DNA of 64,000 nt from Candidatus Accumulibacter affinis. GTDB taxonomy: Bacteria > Pseudomonadota > Gammaproteobacteria > Burkholderiales > Rhodocyclaceae. Positions 34,612 through 42,914 of this stretch are shown in pieces. A model generated the notes under the pieces. It saw nothing but the letters and a program-made list of their open reading frames with translations. It had not been told where the DNA came from and did not search any database. The DNA lies in assembly GCA_016713625.1 (NCBI GenBank), contig JADJOT010000009.1, positions 434,001 to 498,000 of the forward strand, given 5' to 3'. The stretch's first letter is position 1. Each line of letters opens with the position of its first letter. The translations under genes were made by a program, and so were the position numbers.

Positions 34612-35862
34612 GTGAAGCAAGAGAGTAGAGTCAAGTTCCTCTTGGTGGCCAATATTTTCCCGCCACTCCATGGGGGCTCAGCGATTGTCTATGAGAACCT
34701 CGCCTGTTTCGCCCCGCCCGATGCTGTGCATGTCCTGGCCCCCTGGAGGAATTACATGGGTGGTCGGGAAATTGCGGGCTGGCGCGATCACGATGCCCAG
34801 GCAGCTTATCCGATTTCCCGCATAGAACTGCTGCGACCGCCGATGAGCGAGGGCTCCTCGAAAAGCGCGATTGCAGCAGCTTATCGCGCTCTCACCATCG
34901 ACGTGCCCGTCTATGCCCAAGTGCTGAAAGAAGTCTGCTCCATCGTGCGGCGTGAAAAAGTGAACCTTCTCTGCATTGGCGAACTGGCGTCCGGTAGCTG
35001 GATAGGGGTCGCCTGTAAGCGCCTGTTCGGCATTCCCTACATCAACTACATTCATGGTGAGGAAATCACCACGGAAATGCCCTACCGCCGATTCGGACAG
35101 AAGCGCCGGGAACATCTGCACCAGGCCGATGGGATCGTCGCGGTAAGCGACTTCACCACCCACGCGTTGCAGGACTTGATGGGAGTGCCGCGCGACAAGA
35201 TCCGTGTAATACACAATGGGGTGAATGTCGAACGTTTCACACCCAGCGATCCGCACCCGGATATTCTGGCGCGTCATGGCCTGTCAGGACGGAAGGTGAT
35301 CCTGTCTGTCGGCCGGCAGGTTCCCCGCAAGGGTTTTGACCACGTGATCGATGCGATGCCCGCGATTCTGGCCGAGTGTCCCGAGGCGCACTACCTCGTG
35401 GTCGGCGATGGCGACTATCGATCTGAACTGGAGCGTCGGGTCACGGCAAACGGGCTTCAGGGCCAGGTTAGCTTTGCTGGTTCGGTCTCGCTGGCCGACC
35501 TGCCGCGTTATTACCAGTCCTGCGATCTCTTTGTCATGCCCAATCGAGAGATGCCTGACGGCGATACCGAAGGCTTCGGCCTGGTCTTCCTGGAGGCGAA
35601 CGCCTGCCGAAAGGCTGTGATAGGGGGTAGAGCCGGCGGGGCGGTCGAGGCGGTGCGCGATGGCAAGAACGGCTTGCTGGTGGATGGCAATGACCCGCGT
35701 GAGATCGCCAGCGCGGTCATCAGACTGCTCAAGGACGACGCTTTGCGCGAGTCTCTCGCCGAGTGGGGTCTGGAGTATGCCCGGGCGTCGAGCTGGCAGG
35801 TGCAAACCGAACGTTTCATGGACCTGTGCCAGGAAATCGTCGACCGCCGTGTGAACTCATGA
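34612..35862 (+). CDS. GT4-family glycosyltransferase
   Basis: A GT-B glycosyltransferase (about 416 residues). The N-terminal domain starts VKFLLVANIFPPLHGGSAIVYEN. The hinge and C-terminal domain show VIHNGVNVERFTPSD, ILSVGRQVPRKGFDHVIDAMP and EGFGLVFLEANACRKAVIGG, the E-x7-E nucleotide-sugar motif. It should add a sugar to a lipid-linked oligosaccharide at the cytoplasmic face. The start is uncertain: a GTG at 34612 is preferred over an ATG-less longer frame from 34561. The stop overlaps the start of the next gene. The 244 bases before it hold no clear gene. Confidence 0.85.
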   Translation: MKQESRVKFLLVANIFPPLHGGSAIVYENLACFAPPDAVHVLAPWRNYMGGREIAGWRDHDAQAAYPISRIELLRPPMSEGSSKSAIAAAYRALTIDVPVYAQVLKEVCSIVRREKVNLLCIGELASGSWIGVACKRLFGIPYINYIHGEEITTEMPYRRFGQKRREHLHQADGIVAVSDFTTHALQDLMGVPRDKIRVIHNGVNVERFTPSDPHPDILARHGLSGRKVILSVGRQVPRKGFDHVIDAMPAILAECPEAHYLVVGDGDYRSELERRVTANGLQGQVSFAGSVSLADLPRYYQSCDLFVMPNREMPDGDTEGFGLVFLEANACRKAVIGGRAGGAVEAVRDGKNGLLVDGNDPREIASAVIRLLKDDALRESLAEWGLEYARASSWQVQTERFMDLCQEIVDRRVNS

Positions 35863-37334
35863 GCCCGCCGGCGAGGACCATCCTGGTGGTGGCCGGCGAA
35901 TTCCCGCCGCTGAAGACGATTGGCCGCATCCGTACGGTGAAGTTTGTGCAACATCTGCGCCAACTGGGTTGGCGCTGCATCGTATTGACGCTGGAACCTA
36001 CGGGTTCCGAGCCCAATTACGACGCGTCCTTGCTGGCCGAGATTCCGGAAGGCACGGAAGTCATCCGTGTTCCCTTTCGTGACCTGGAAGTCGCCATCGC
36101 GCGTACTGCAAAGCGTCTGCTTGGACGGCCGATGGATAGAAAGACCGGTCACCAAAGCGCTACCGCCATTCCTGAGGCAGGCGCGAGATCAGGGGCAGGG
36201 GCGACGAAGTCGCCAGACACGCAGGCCGACGGTGGTGCGCACGGCGGCAGTTCGAGGTGGCTGGATTCGGCACACGATCTGACCCGCCAGCTGTTCACGA
36301 ATTACGTCTACATTCCCGATTCCTACCGCGCGTGGGCCAACAGCGCCCTGAAGCGAGCCCGGCAGATCGTTGACTCCGAAGCAATCGACGCGATTTACAC
36401 GACGCTGCCCCCTTTCAGTTCGGCTTGGGTGGGCTACCATCTCCGTCGGGAGACCGGCATCCCCTGGCTGGTGGATTACCGCGATCTCTGGTACGGAGAT
36501 GTGTTGCGGGAATGGCTGCCAAACTGGCGGCAACGGCTCGAGTTGGCCATGGAACGTCGACTGCTCAAGCGGGCCGACGCCATCATTACGGTCTCCGAAC
36601 CGAAGACGGACTACATGCGCGCAGTGCACCCCAAGCTGTCGGCGCGCTGGGAGACACTTACCAATGGCTACGATGCGGACATTTACGCGGGACAGCAGCG
36701 CACCCGCTCCTTCGCGGACGGCCGTATCGAGTTCGTATTCACTGGTCGCTTGTTCAAGAATCGCCGGGGCTATCCGTTCGCCGAGGCCATGGGCCGCATC
36801 GCCCAGCGCTCGCCCGCCCTGGTCAAGCCGGTAAGGGTGCGCATGCTCGGTGGTGTTGCCCCCGAGATTCGCGCGCATTACGACGCCATTCTCCGCGCTT
36901 ACGGGATAGCCGAACATTTCGAGTTTGCTGGCGACGTCAGCTACCGCGAGGCAATGAACGCCCAAATCAACTGCGACTACCTGCTGTTGATCGTTGACAC
37001 TGGCGAGACCTCGGATGGCGTCATCCCGGGAAAATTGTTCGAATACGTCGCCGCGGCCCGTCCGGTTTTCGCGCTCTGCGATCCGGGGATAACCCGGCAA
37101 ATCATCGAGAAAGCGAATATCGGGGTAGTCCTCGACGCGGAAAATGTCGATGCCTGCGAAAAGGCGCTGGAAGACCTGCTGCGGCAACCCGTGCCGCGCG
37201 AACTTGCCCGAAACGAAGACTATTTGGCGCAGTTTGATCGCCGGGAAATAGCGCGGCGCTTTGCCAATTTGCTCGAGGAAATTTGCATGACAAAACCCTC
37301 AACGCGACAGGCTTCGCCGCGACCTGGGCCTTGA
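35859..37334 (+). CDS. Glycosyltransferase, GT-B fold
   Basis: A 491-residue second glycosyltransferase, coupled to the first by an ATGA overlap. It has the N-terminal ILVVAGEFPPLKTIGRIRTVKFVQHL, IYTTLPPFSSAWVGYHLRRETGIPWLVDYRDLW, and the C-terminal FTGRLFKNRRG and PGKLFEYVAAARPVFALCD, where the acidic nucleotide-sugar residue sits in KLFEYVA. A low-complexity insert of about 45 residues (Gly/Ala-rich, 100-145) interrupts the N-terminal domain and may be a flexible loop. Probably works with its neighbour on the same surface glycan. Confidence 0.8.
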   Translation: MSPPARTILVVAGEFPPLKTIGRIRTVKFVQHLRQLGWRCIVLTLEPTGSEPNYDASLLAEIPEGTEVIRVPFRDLEVAIARTAKRLLGRPMDRKTGHQSATAIPEAGARSGAGATKSPDTQADGGAHGGSSRWLDSAHDLTRQLFTNYVYIPDSYRAWANSALKRARQIVDSEAIDAIYTTLPPFSSAWVGYHLRRETGIPWLVDYRDLWYGDVLREWLPNWRQRLELAMERRLLKRADAIITVSEPKTDYMRAVHPKLSARWETLTNGYDADIYAGQQRTRSFADGRIEFVFTGRLFKNRRGYPFAEAMGRIAQRSPALVKPVRVRMLGGVAPEIRAHYDAILRAYGIAEHFEFAGDVSYREAMNAQINCDYLLLIVDTGETSDGVIPGKLFEYVAAARPVFALCDPGITRQIIEKANIGVVLDAENVDACEKALEDLLRQPVPRELARNEDYLAQFDRREIARRFANLLEEICMTKPSTRQASPRPGP

Positions 37335-37366
37335 GCGAGGAACGAACCGCCGCTTTCTCGGTCAGG

Positions 37367-37390
37367 CACGCAAGCCTCTGGCTTGCCGTG
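37367..37390. terminator. Hairpin between convergent operons
   Basis: GCAAGCC and GGCTTGC pair around a TCT loop, and the outer CAC/GTG extends the stem with a small bulge. It lies between the ends of two convergent operons. No T-tract, so termination is uncertain. Confidence 0.4.
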
Positions 37391-37444
37391 AGGTGCTAGA
37401 CCAATGATCTGTCAGCGGACAGGGAAACGGCTTCCGGTCCTCCA

Positions 37445-40400
37445 TCAAGTCGGCGAATGCTGGCTCGCCCCTCCGCCCTGGGGCGGCGCAGGCGAGATCC
37501 TGGTCGAGAAGCGATCAAGGTAGAGATACACCACCGGCGTCAGGTACAGGGTGAGGAACTGCGAAAGCAGCAGGCCGCCGACCACCGCCAGACCGAGCGG
37601 CCGGCGCACTTCAGCGCCGGCACCCAGTCCCAGGGCGATCGGCAGGGTTCCCACCAGCGCCGCCATGGTAGTCATCATGATTGGCCGGAAGCGGATCAGG
37701 CAGGCCTGGAAAATCGCGTCTCTGGCGGCCATCGCGGCGCGCCTTTGCTGCGCCAGGGCAAAGTCGATCATCATGATCGCGTTCTTCTTGACGATGCCGA
37801 TCAGCATGATGACGCCGACGAAGGCGTAGAGGCTGAGGTCGACGCCAAAAATCAGCAGCGTCAACAGCGCGCCCAGGCCTGCCGATGGCAGTCCCGACAG
37901 GATCGTCAGGGGGTGAATGAAACTCTCGTAGAGAATACCGAGCACCAGGTAGACCACCAGAATCGCCACCAGCAGAAGCACGCCCAGCCCCTGCAGCGAG
38001 GACTGGAAGGCCTGCGCGGTTCCCTGCAGGCTGGTGTTGAGCGACACCGGGATGCGCAGCTCACCTTCTAGTGCCTTGATCTGGTCCACTGCCTCGCCAA
38101 GCGACACCCCCGGCAGCAGGTTGAACGAGATGGTCACCGAGGGCAGCTGGCCCTGGTGGTTCACCGTCAGCGCCTGCGTCTTGCGGCTGAAGCGCGCCAC
38201 CGTGTCGAGCGGGATGAGCTTGCCGCTGCTGCTGCGCACGTAGAGGCGGGCCAGCGACTCCGGGTCGGACTGGTAGTCGGGAGCCACTTCGAGGATCACC
38301 TGATACTGGTTGGTCGAACCGTAGATCGTCGACACCTGGCGAGCACTGAACGCACTCTGCAGTGCATCTTCCACCTGCCCATAGCTGAGGCCCAGGCTGG
38401 CCAGCTTGTCGCGGTCGATGTCCAGCGCGAGCACCGGGCTGAGGTTGTTGAGGTTGTTGGTGACATCGATCAGGCCGGGCAACTTGCGGATTCGCTCGGT
38501 CAGCGTGGCGGTCCATTGATACAGCTCGGCCAGGTCGGTGTCCTGCAGGGTGTACTGATACTGCGCGGCGGTCAGCTGGCCGCCGATGCGGATGACTGGC
38601 GGATTCTGCATGTACGCCTTGATGCCCGGAACGGCGGCCAGTTTCGGACGCAGGCGCTGAATGATTTCATCGGGAGTCGAACGACGTTCCGCTCTCGGCT
38701 TGAGGATCATGAAGATGGTGCCGGTATTGGCCGTCGGGCGGATGCCGCCCGCTCCCACGGCGGACATGAACGAACGGATATCGGGTTCCTGTGCGACGAT
38801 TTCCGCGAGCGCGCGCTGATGCTTGACCATCGAGGCGAAGGAGACGTCCTGCGCGCCCTCGGTGAAGGCGATGATCTGGCCCGAGTCGCCGCTCGGCAGG
38901 AAGTCCTTGGGAACCATGGTGAACAGATATCCGGTCAGCAGCAGGGTGGCGAAGAAACCCGCCAGCACCGTACGCGGGTGCGCCATCGCCACCTTGAGGC
39001 TGCGCTCGTAGCCGCCGAGCAAGGCGACAAAAAAGCGCTCGAAGGCCTGGAAGACACGGCCATGCGCAGCCGGCTCGGCGGCTTTGATGTAGCGGCTGCA
39101 GAGCATCGGGGTGAGGGTCAGCGACACCAGGCCCGAGACCAGGATGGCGATGCAGATGGTGACCGCGAATTCGTGCAGCAGGCGGCCGACGATGCCGCTC
39201 ATGAAGAGCACGGGAATGAAAACGGCAACCAGCGAGATGGTCATCGAGACGATCGTGAAGCCGATCTCGCTGGCACCCTTGAGCGCTGCGTCGAATGGCG
39301 TTTCACCGTTCTCGACGTGCCGGACGATGTTTTCCAGCATGACGATCGCATCGTCGACGACGAAGCCGACACACAAGGTCAGGGCCAGCAAGGAAAGATT
39401 ATCCAGGCTGTAACCCAGTAGCGACATCGCGCCGAAGGTCCCGACCACCGAGATCGGCAACGCCAGTGCGGGGATGACGGTCGCCGAGAGGTTTCTCAGG
39501 AACAGCAGGATCACCAGAATCACCAGGAAGCCGGCGAGAATCAGCGTGAACTGAACATCGTCGATGGCTTCACGGATCGATATGCTGCGGTCAAAAAGCA
39601 CCTTCATCTCGATCGCTGCCGGCAGCTTGGACTGGAACGCTGGCAGCATGCGTTTGATGGCATCGACCGTTTCGATGGTATTGGCGCCGGGCTGCCGCTG
39701 GATCGCCAGGACGATCGCGCGCTGGTCGACGTTCCAGCTGGCGATGCGGTTGTTTTCGACGCTGTCGATCGGGGTGGCGACTTCCTCGAGCCGCACCGGC
39801 GCGCCATTGCGCCAGGCGACGATCAGCGGCCGGTAAGCCGCGGCGCTGGTCAGCTGCCCGCCATCCTTGATCGCAAAGGTCTGGCGGCTGCCGTCGAGCT
39901 GGCCTACCGGTTGGTTGACGTTGTTCTGGACCAGCGCCTGCTGCAGTTCATCGATGCCGATTCCCCGACTGGCCAGCTGATCGGGGTTGGCCTGCACCCG
40001 AACGGCGAACTTCTGCGAACCGAAAACCTGCACCTGCGCGACGCCGGGGATGGTCGACAGGCGCTGAGCGAGCTGGGTTTCCGCGTACTCGTTGACCAGC
40101 GACAGCGGCAGCGTCGGCGACAACATGGCGATATAGAAGATCGGCGAGTCGGCCGGGTTCACCTTGCGGAACGAGGGCGGCGCCGGCATGTTCGGCGGCA
40201 GCTTGCGCAGGGCGGCGGAAATCGCCGACTGGACGTCCTGGGCGGCGGCGTCGATGTTGCGCTCCAGCGAGAATTGCAGGGTGATCGAGGTTGATCCCTG
40301 GGCGCTGGTTGAGGTCATCGAATCGAGGCCGGCGATCGTCGAGAACTGTCCCTCGAGGGGAGTGGCGACCGCCGCCGCCATGGTTTCCGGTGAGGCGCCG

Positions 40401-40555
40401 GGGAGATTCGCGCTTACCGAAATAGTCGGGAAGTCGACGGTCGGCAGTTCCGAAACCGGCAGGGCGCGATAGCCGATAAAGCCGAAAATGAGGAACGCCG
40501 CCATCAGCAGCGTGGTCATCACCGGCCGGTGAATACACAGTTCGGGCAGATTCAT
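37445..40555 (-). CDS. RND efflux transporter, MdtB/MdtC type
   Basis: A 1036-residue inner-membrane proton/drug antiporter of the HAE1 group. Seen are the N-terminal CIHRPVMTTLLMAAFLIFGFIGYRALPVSELPTVDFP (helix 1 and start of the porter domain), the proton-relay double Asp in LCVGFVVDDAIVMLEN (helix 4), and the second-half equivalents LVYLVLGILYESFIHPLTILSGLPSAGLGA and GIVKKNAIMMIDFA. Residue content is nearer MdtB/MuxB-like pumps than AcrB. It follows its adaptor gene by 10 bases in one operon; no outer-membrane channel gene is beside it. Confidence 0.92.
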   Translation of the reverse strand: MNLPELCIHRPVMTTLLMAAFLIFGFIGYRALPVSELPTVDFPTISVSANLPGASPETMAAAVATPLEGQFSTIAGLDSMTSTSAQGSTSITLQFSLERNIDAAAQDVQSAISAALRKLPPNMPAPPSFRKVNPADSPIFYIAMLSPTLPLSLVNEYAETQLAQRLSTIPGVAQVQVFGSQKFAVRVQANPDQLASRGIGIDELQQALVQNNVNQPVGQLDGSRQTFAIKDGGQLTSAAAYRPLIVAWRNGAPVRLEEVATPIDSVENNRIASWNVDQRAIVLAIQRQPGANTIETVDAIKRMLPAFQSKLPAAIEMKVLFDRSISIREAIDDVQFTLILAGFLVILVILLFLRNLSATVIPALALPISVVGTFGAMSLLGYSLDNLSLLALTLCVGFVVDDAIVMLENIVRHVENGETPFDAALKGASEIGFTIVSMTISLVAVFIPVLFMSGIVGRLLHEFAVTICIAILVSGLVSLTLTPMLCSRYIKAAEPAAHGRVFQAFERFFVALLGGYERSLKVAMAHPRTVLAGFFATLLLTGYLFTMVPKDFLPSGDSGQIIAFTEGAQDVSFASMVKHQRALAEIVAQEPDIRSFMSAVGAGGIRPTANTGTIFMILKPRAERRSTPDEIIQRLRPKLAAVPGIKAYMQNPPVIRIGGQLTAAQYQYTLQDTDLAELYQWTATLTERIRKLPGLIDVTNNLNNLSPVLALDIDRDKLASLGLSYGQVEDALQSAFSARQVSTIYGSTNQYQVILEVAPDYQSDPESLARLYVRSSSGKLIPLDTVARFSRKTQALTVNHQGQLPSVTISFNLLPGVSLGEAVDQIKALEGELRIPVSLNTSLQGTAQAFQSSLQGLGVLLLVAILVVYLVLGILYESFIHPLTILSGLPSAGLGALLTLLIFGVDLSLYAFVGVIMLIGIVKKNAIMMIDFALAQQRRAAMAARDAIFQACLIRFRPIMMTTMAALVGTLPIALGLGAGAEVRRPLGLAVVGGLLLSQFLTLYLTPVVYLYLDRFSTRISPAPPQGGGASQHSPT

Positions 40556-40565
40556 CCGGCGCGCT

Positions 40566-41744
40566 TCAACTGCCGGGTTGCGCGGCCGGCGCGGGCGCGG
40601 CGGCGGCAGTCCTGGCGGCCTCCCGTTCGGCGGGCTTGACCTCGATCAGACTGCCGGGGGTCAGCCTGAGCTGACCGTCGGTGACGACCGTTTCCCCGGC
40701 TGCGACGCCTTTGCCGATCGCCGCAAGGCCCTGGTAGCTGGCCAGGACTTCCACTTTTCTCGGCTCGACGCTGTTGTCCTGCCTGACCACGAACAGGAAG
40801 CTGCCTTCGCGCCCTTGCTGGACCGCTTCGGCCGGGACGACCACCGCATCGGCGAGGGTATCGAGGGCGATGCTGAGATTGAGAAACTGTCCGGGAGTGA
40901 GTTTTTCCTGACGATTTTCCACCACCGCCTTCATCTGGATGGTGCCGGTGCTGGCATCGACGCTGTTGTCGAGAAAGCGGACGCTGGCGGCAAAGCGTTG
41001 CTCCCGGTCGCCGGGAATTGTTACGCTGGCGCGCAGCTCGCCGGCGGCCATCGCCTGTCGCAGACGCGAGAGATGCTTTTCCGGAACGGAGAAAGTGACG
41101 TAGAGCGGCTGCACGCGATTGACCACTGCCAGCGCCGTATCATTCACCTTGACCGCCGAGCCCGGAAAAACCAGGCGAGCGCCGACGACCCCGGCAAAGG
41201 GCGCGACGATGCGGGTGTACGAGACCTGGAGCCTGGCCAGCTCGACTGCCGCCTGGTTGGCGCGCAGCGTGGCCGCCGCTGAGCTGGCGGCGGTACGCAG
41301 TTCGTTGACCTTTTCTTCGGACACGAAGCCGCGTTCTTTCAGGGCGAGGTAGCGCTCGACATCGGTCATGGCCTTGGCCAACTGCGTCTCGTCCCTGGCC
41401 AGGTTGGCCTCCGCCTGCCGCAGACGGGCAGCGAAATCGCCGGGGTCGAGCTTGACCAGGAGCTCACCCGGTCTGACGTGTTGCCCTGCGGTGTAAGCCA
41501 CTGCGGCAACCTGTCCGTCGAGCCGCGACTTCAGGGTCACGCTCTCAAAGGCTTCGGCACGACCGACCACCTCGAGCAAGACGGGAATGTCGTGAGTCGC
41601 AGCCCTGGCCACGTTGACCGGCACCGGCAGTGCCGCTTTGGCTGTGCTGGCGGTCTCTGAACGGCGAGCGCTGAGCACCCCGAATCCAGCAGCGACGATG
41701 GCGACGACGACTGCGGCCAGCAACAGCCTTCTCGATCGGGTCAT
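40566..41744 (-). CDS. RND efflux periplasmic adaptor (MdtA-like)
   Basis: A 392-residue membrane-fusion protein of the HlyD/MdtA family. An N-terminal membrane anchor (RRLLLAAVVVAIVAAGFGVL) is followed by the lipoyl halves (VTLKSRLDGQVAAVAYTAGQHVRPGELLVKLD and VSYTRIVAPFAGVVGARLVFPGSAV) around an alpha-hairpin, then the beta-barrel and membrane-proximal domains. An Ala/Pro-rich tail ends the protein. It links the pump to an outer-membrane channel. It overlaps the DUF4399 gene by 4 bases. Confidence 0.92.
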   Translation of the reverse strand: MTRSRRLLLAAVVVAIVAAGFGVLSARRSETASTAKAALPVPVNVARAATHDIPVLLEVVGRAEAFESVTLKSRLDGQVAAVAYTAGQHVRPGELLVKLDPGDFAARLRQAEANLARDETQLAKAMTDVERYLALKERGFVSEEKVNELRTAASSAAATLRANQAAVELARLQVSYTRIVAPFAGVVGARLVFPGSAVKVNDTALAVVNRVQPLYVTFSVPEKHLSRLRQAMAAGELRASVTIPGDREQRFAASVRFLDNSVDASTGTIQMKAVVENRQEKLTPGQFLNLSIALDTLADAVVVPAEAVQQGREGSFLFVVRQDNSVEPRKVEVLASYQGLAAIGKGVAAGETVVTDGQLRLTPGSLIEVKPAEREAARTAAAAPAPAAQPGS

Positions 41745-42646
41745 TTCTTGCGCGGCGCCTGACCTTGCGTGGCCACGGTTAGCTTCAGTTGATCTTTCAA
41801 CAACAATTGTCCATCGCCAGCGAGGAAGGAAACGTCGATCTCATATTCACCCGGGCTGAGGTCGAGGATGGTCTCGGTCTGGCCTTCGCCCAAACGAAGC
41901 GGCGTCGCAGAAGATCGATTCTTCCGGATATTCAACGAGAAATGTCCGGTGTCCGGGATCGCGGTTCGTTGCGGCGCGACGCCGAAACCAAGGACGCCAA
42001 GCTTGACCACAAACGGGCTGTCTACCGTCTCGCCGTCGCGGATATTCTTGACATAGACCAGCTTGGCTTCGCTCGGTGGGGTAGTCACTTCATCCTGATA
42101 CCATGCCTGGCAGGTTTCATTGAAGCGCTCGGGATCGATCCTGGGCCGGGCGATGTCCTTGCGGTTGCCGAGCACCTGGACGGTGATCTTGCGACTGAAG
42201 ACGTAGTAGGGTCGATGCTGATAATCGGCAAACAGCAGTCGCAAGCTGTGCGCTCCGGGCGGCAGATCGAGAACGGTGGCCGTCTGCCCCTTACCAAAAT
42301 GCCGGTACTTGTCGGAGAAAGGGATCGGTTCGGAAACCGAGGATGGCAAAGGCGTGTCGATCAACAAGTGGTGATGTCCGGCGTCGTCGCGTTTGTTTCC
42401 GGCCGGAATCACGCCCATGCCGCGGATGCCGAACTCCACCCAGAATGGCGTGCGCACCTGGAATCCATCGCCAAGGTTGGAGAAGGTCACCGGCGTCGAT
42501 TCGGCGAACAGGTTCAGCGAAGTCCTTTCCGCCGTATGTTGCAGCCAGCAACGGCGTTCAAGTGGATCGTCCGGCAAGCGCTTGGCCATTGCCGAGCTCG
42601 ACAGGAGTAGCAAGGCGACAGTTGGAACAGCCTTCCACTGGTTCAT
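41741..42646 (-). CDS. DUF4399-containing periplasmic protein
   Basis: A 301-residue exported protein with signal peptide (VPTVALLLLSSSAMA). It contains two copies of a DUF4399-like domain. The first is complete: NLGDGFQVRTPFWVEFGIRGMGV, then DDAGHHHLLIDTP and HFGKGQTATVLDLPPGAHSLRLLFADYQH. The second (about 195-295) is shorter and reads GETVDSPFVVKLGVLGFGV, DTGHFSLNI, GEGQTETILDLSPGEYEI. In the second copy the histidine-rich HHHLLID is replaced by HFSLNI. The function of DUF4399 is unknown. Start set by a strong AGGAGG site 6 bases before ATG. It is the first gene of the operon with the RND adaptor and pump. Confidence 0.8.
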   Translation of the reverse strand: MNQWKAVPTVALLLLSSSAMAKRLPDDPLERRCWLQHTAERTSLNLFAESTPVTFSNLGDGFQVRTPFWVEFGIRGMGVIPAGNKRDDAGHHHLLIDTPLPSSVSEPIPFSDKYRHFGKGQTATVLDLPPGAHSLRLLFADYQHRPYYVFSRKITVQVLGNRKDIARPRIDPERFNETCQAWYQDEVTTPPSEAKLVYVKNIRDGETVDSPFVVKLGVLGFGVAPQRTAIPDTGHFSLNIRKNRSSATPLRLGEGQTETILDLSPGEYEIDVSFLAGDGQLLLKDQLKLTVATQGQAPRKK

Positions 42647-42914
42647 CAGCGGCCTCCTTCCGAGTATGCGGTGACGGTCGAATCCCGCTCCGATTCTACA
42701 GCATCCGCGGCCTGACATCCTGTCCCGGCTGGCGGCGCCGGCAGCGCAGCTCGCCGGCGTTGCTGCGCGGAACGGACTCGCTGCTGCCGGATGCGCAGAC
42801 TCGTGAAAAGGAAGAAGCCGCTGGCGCGGCGTCCGGCGACCGGCCCGAAGCAGCGACTGCCCGATCAACAGCGCTGCTTGCGGGTCATCGGCTCAGCGCC
42901 CTGAGCAGCGCAAA

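Noticed and set aside
34364..34615. A small gene overlapping the end of the toroid-protein gene
   Set aside because: No ribosome-binding site, no similarity and an unnatural composition; treated as non-coding.
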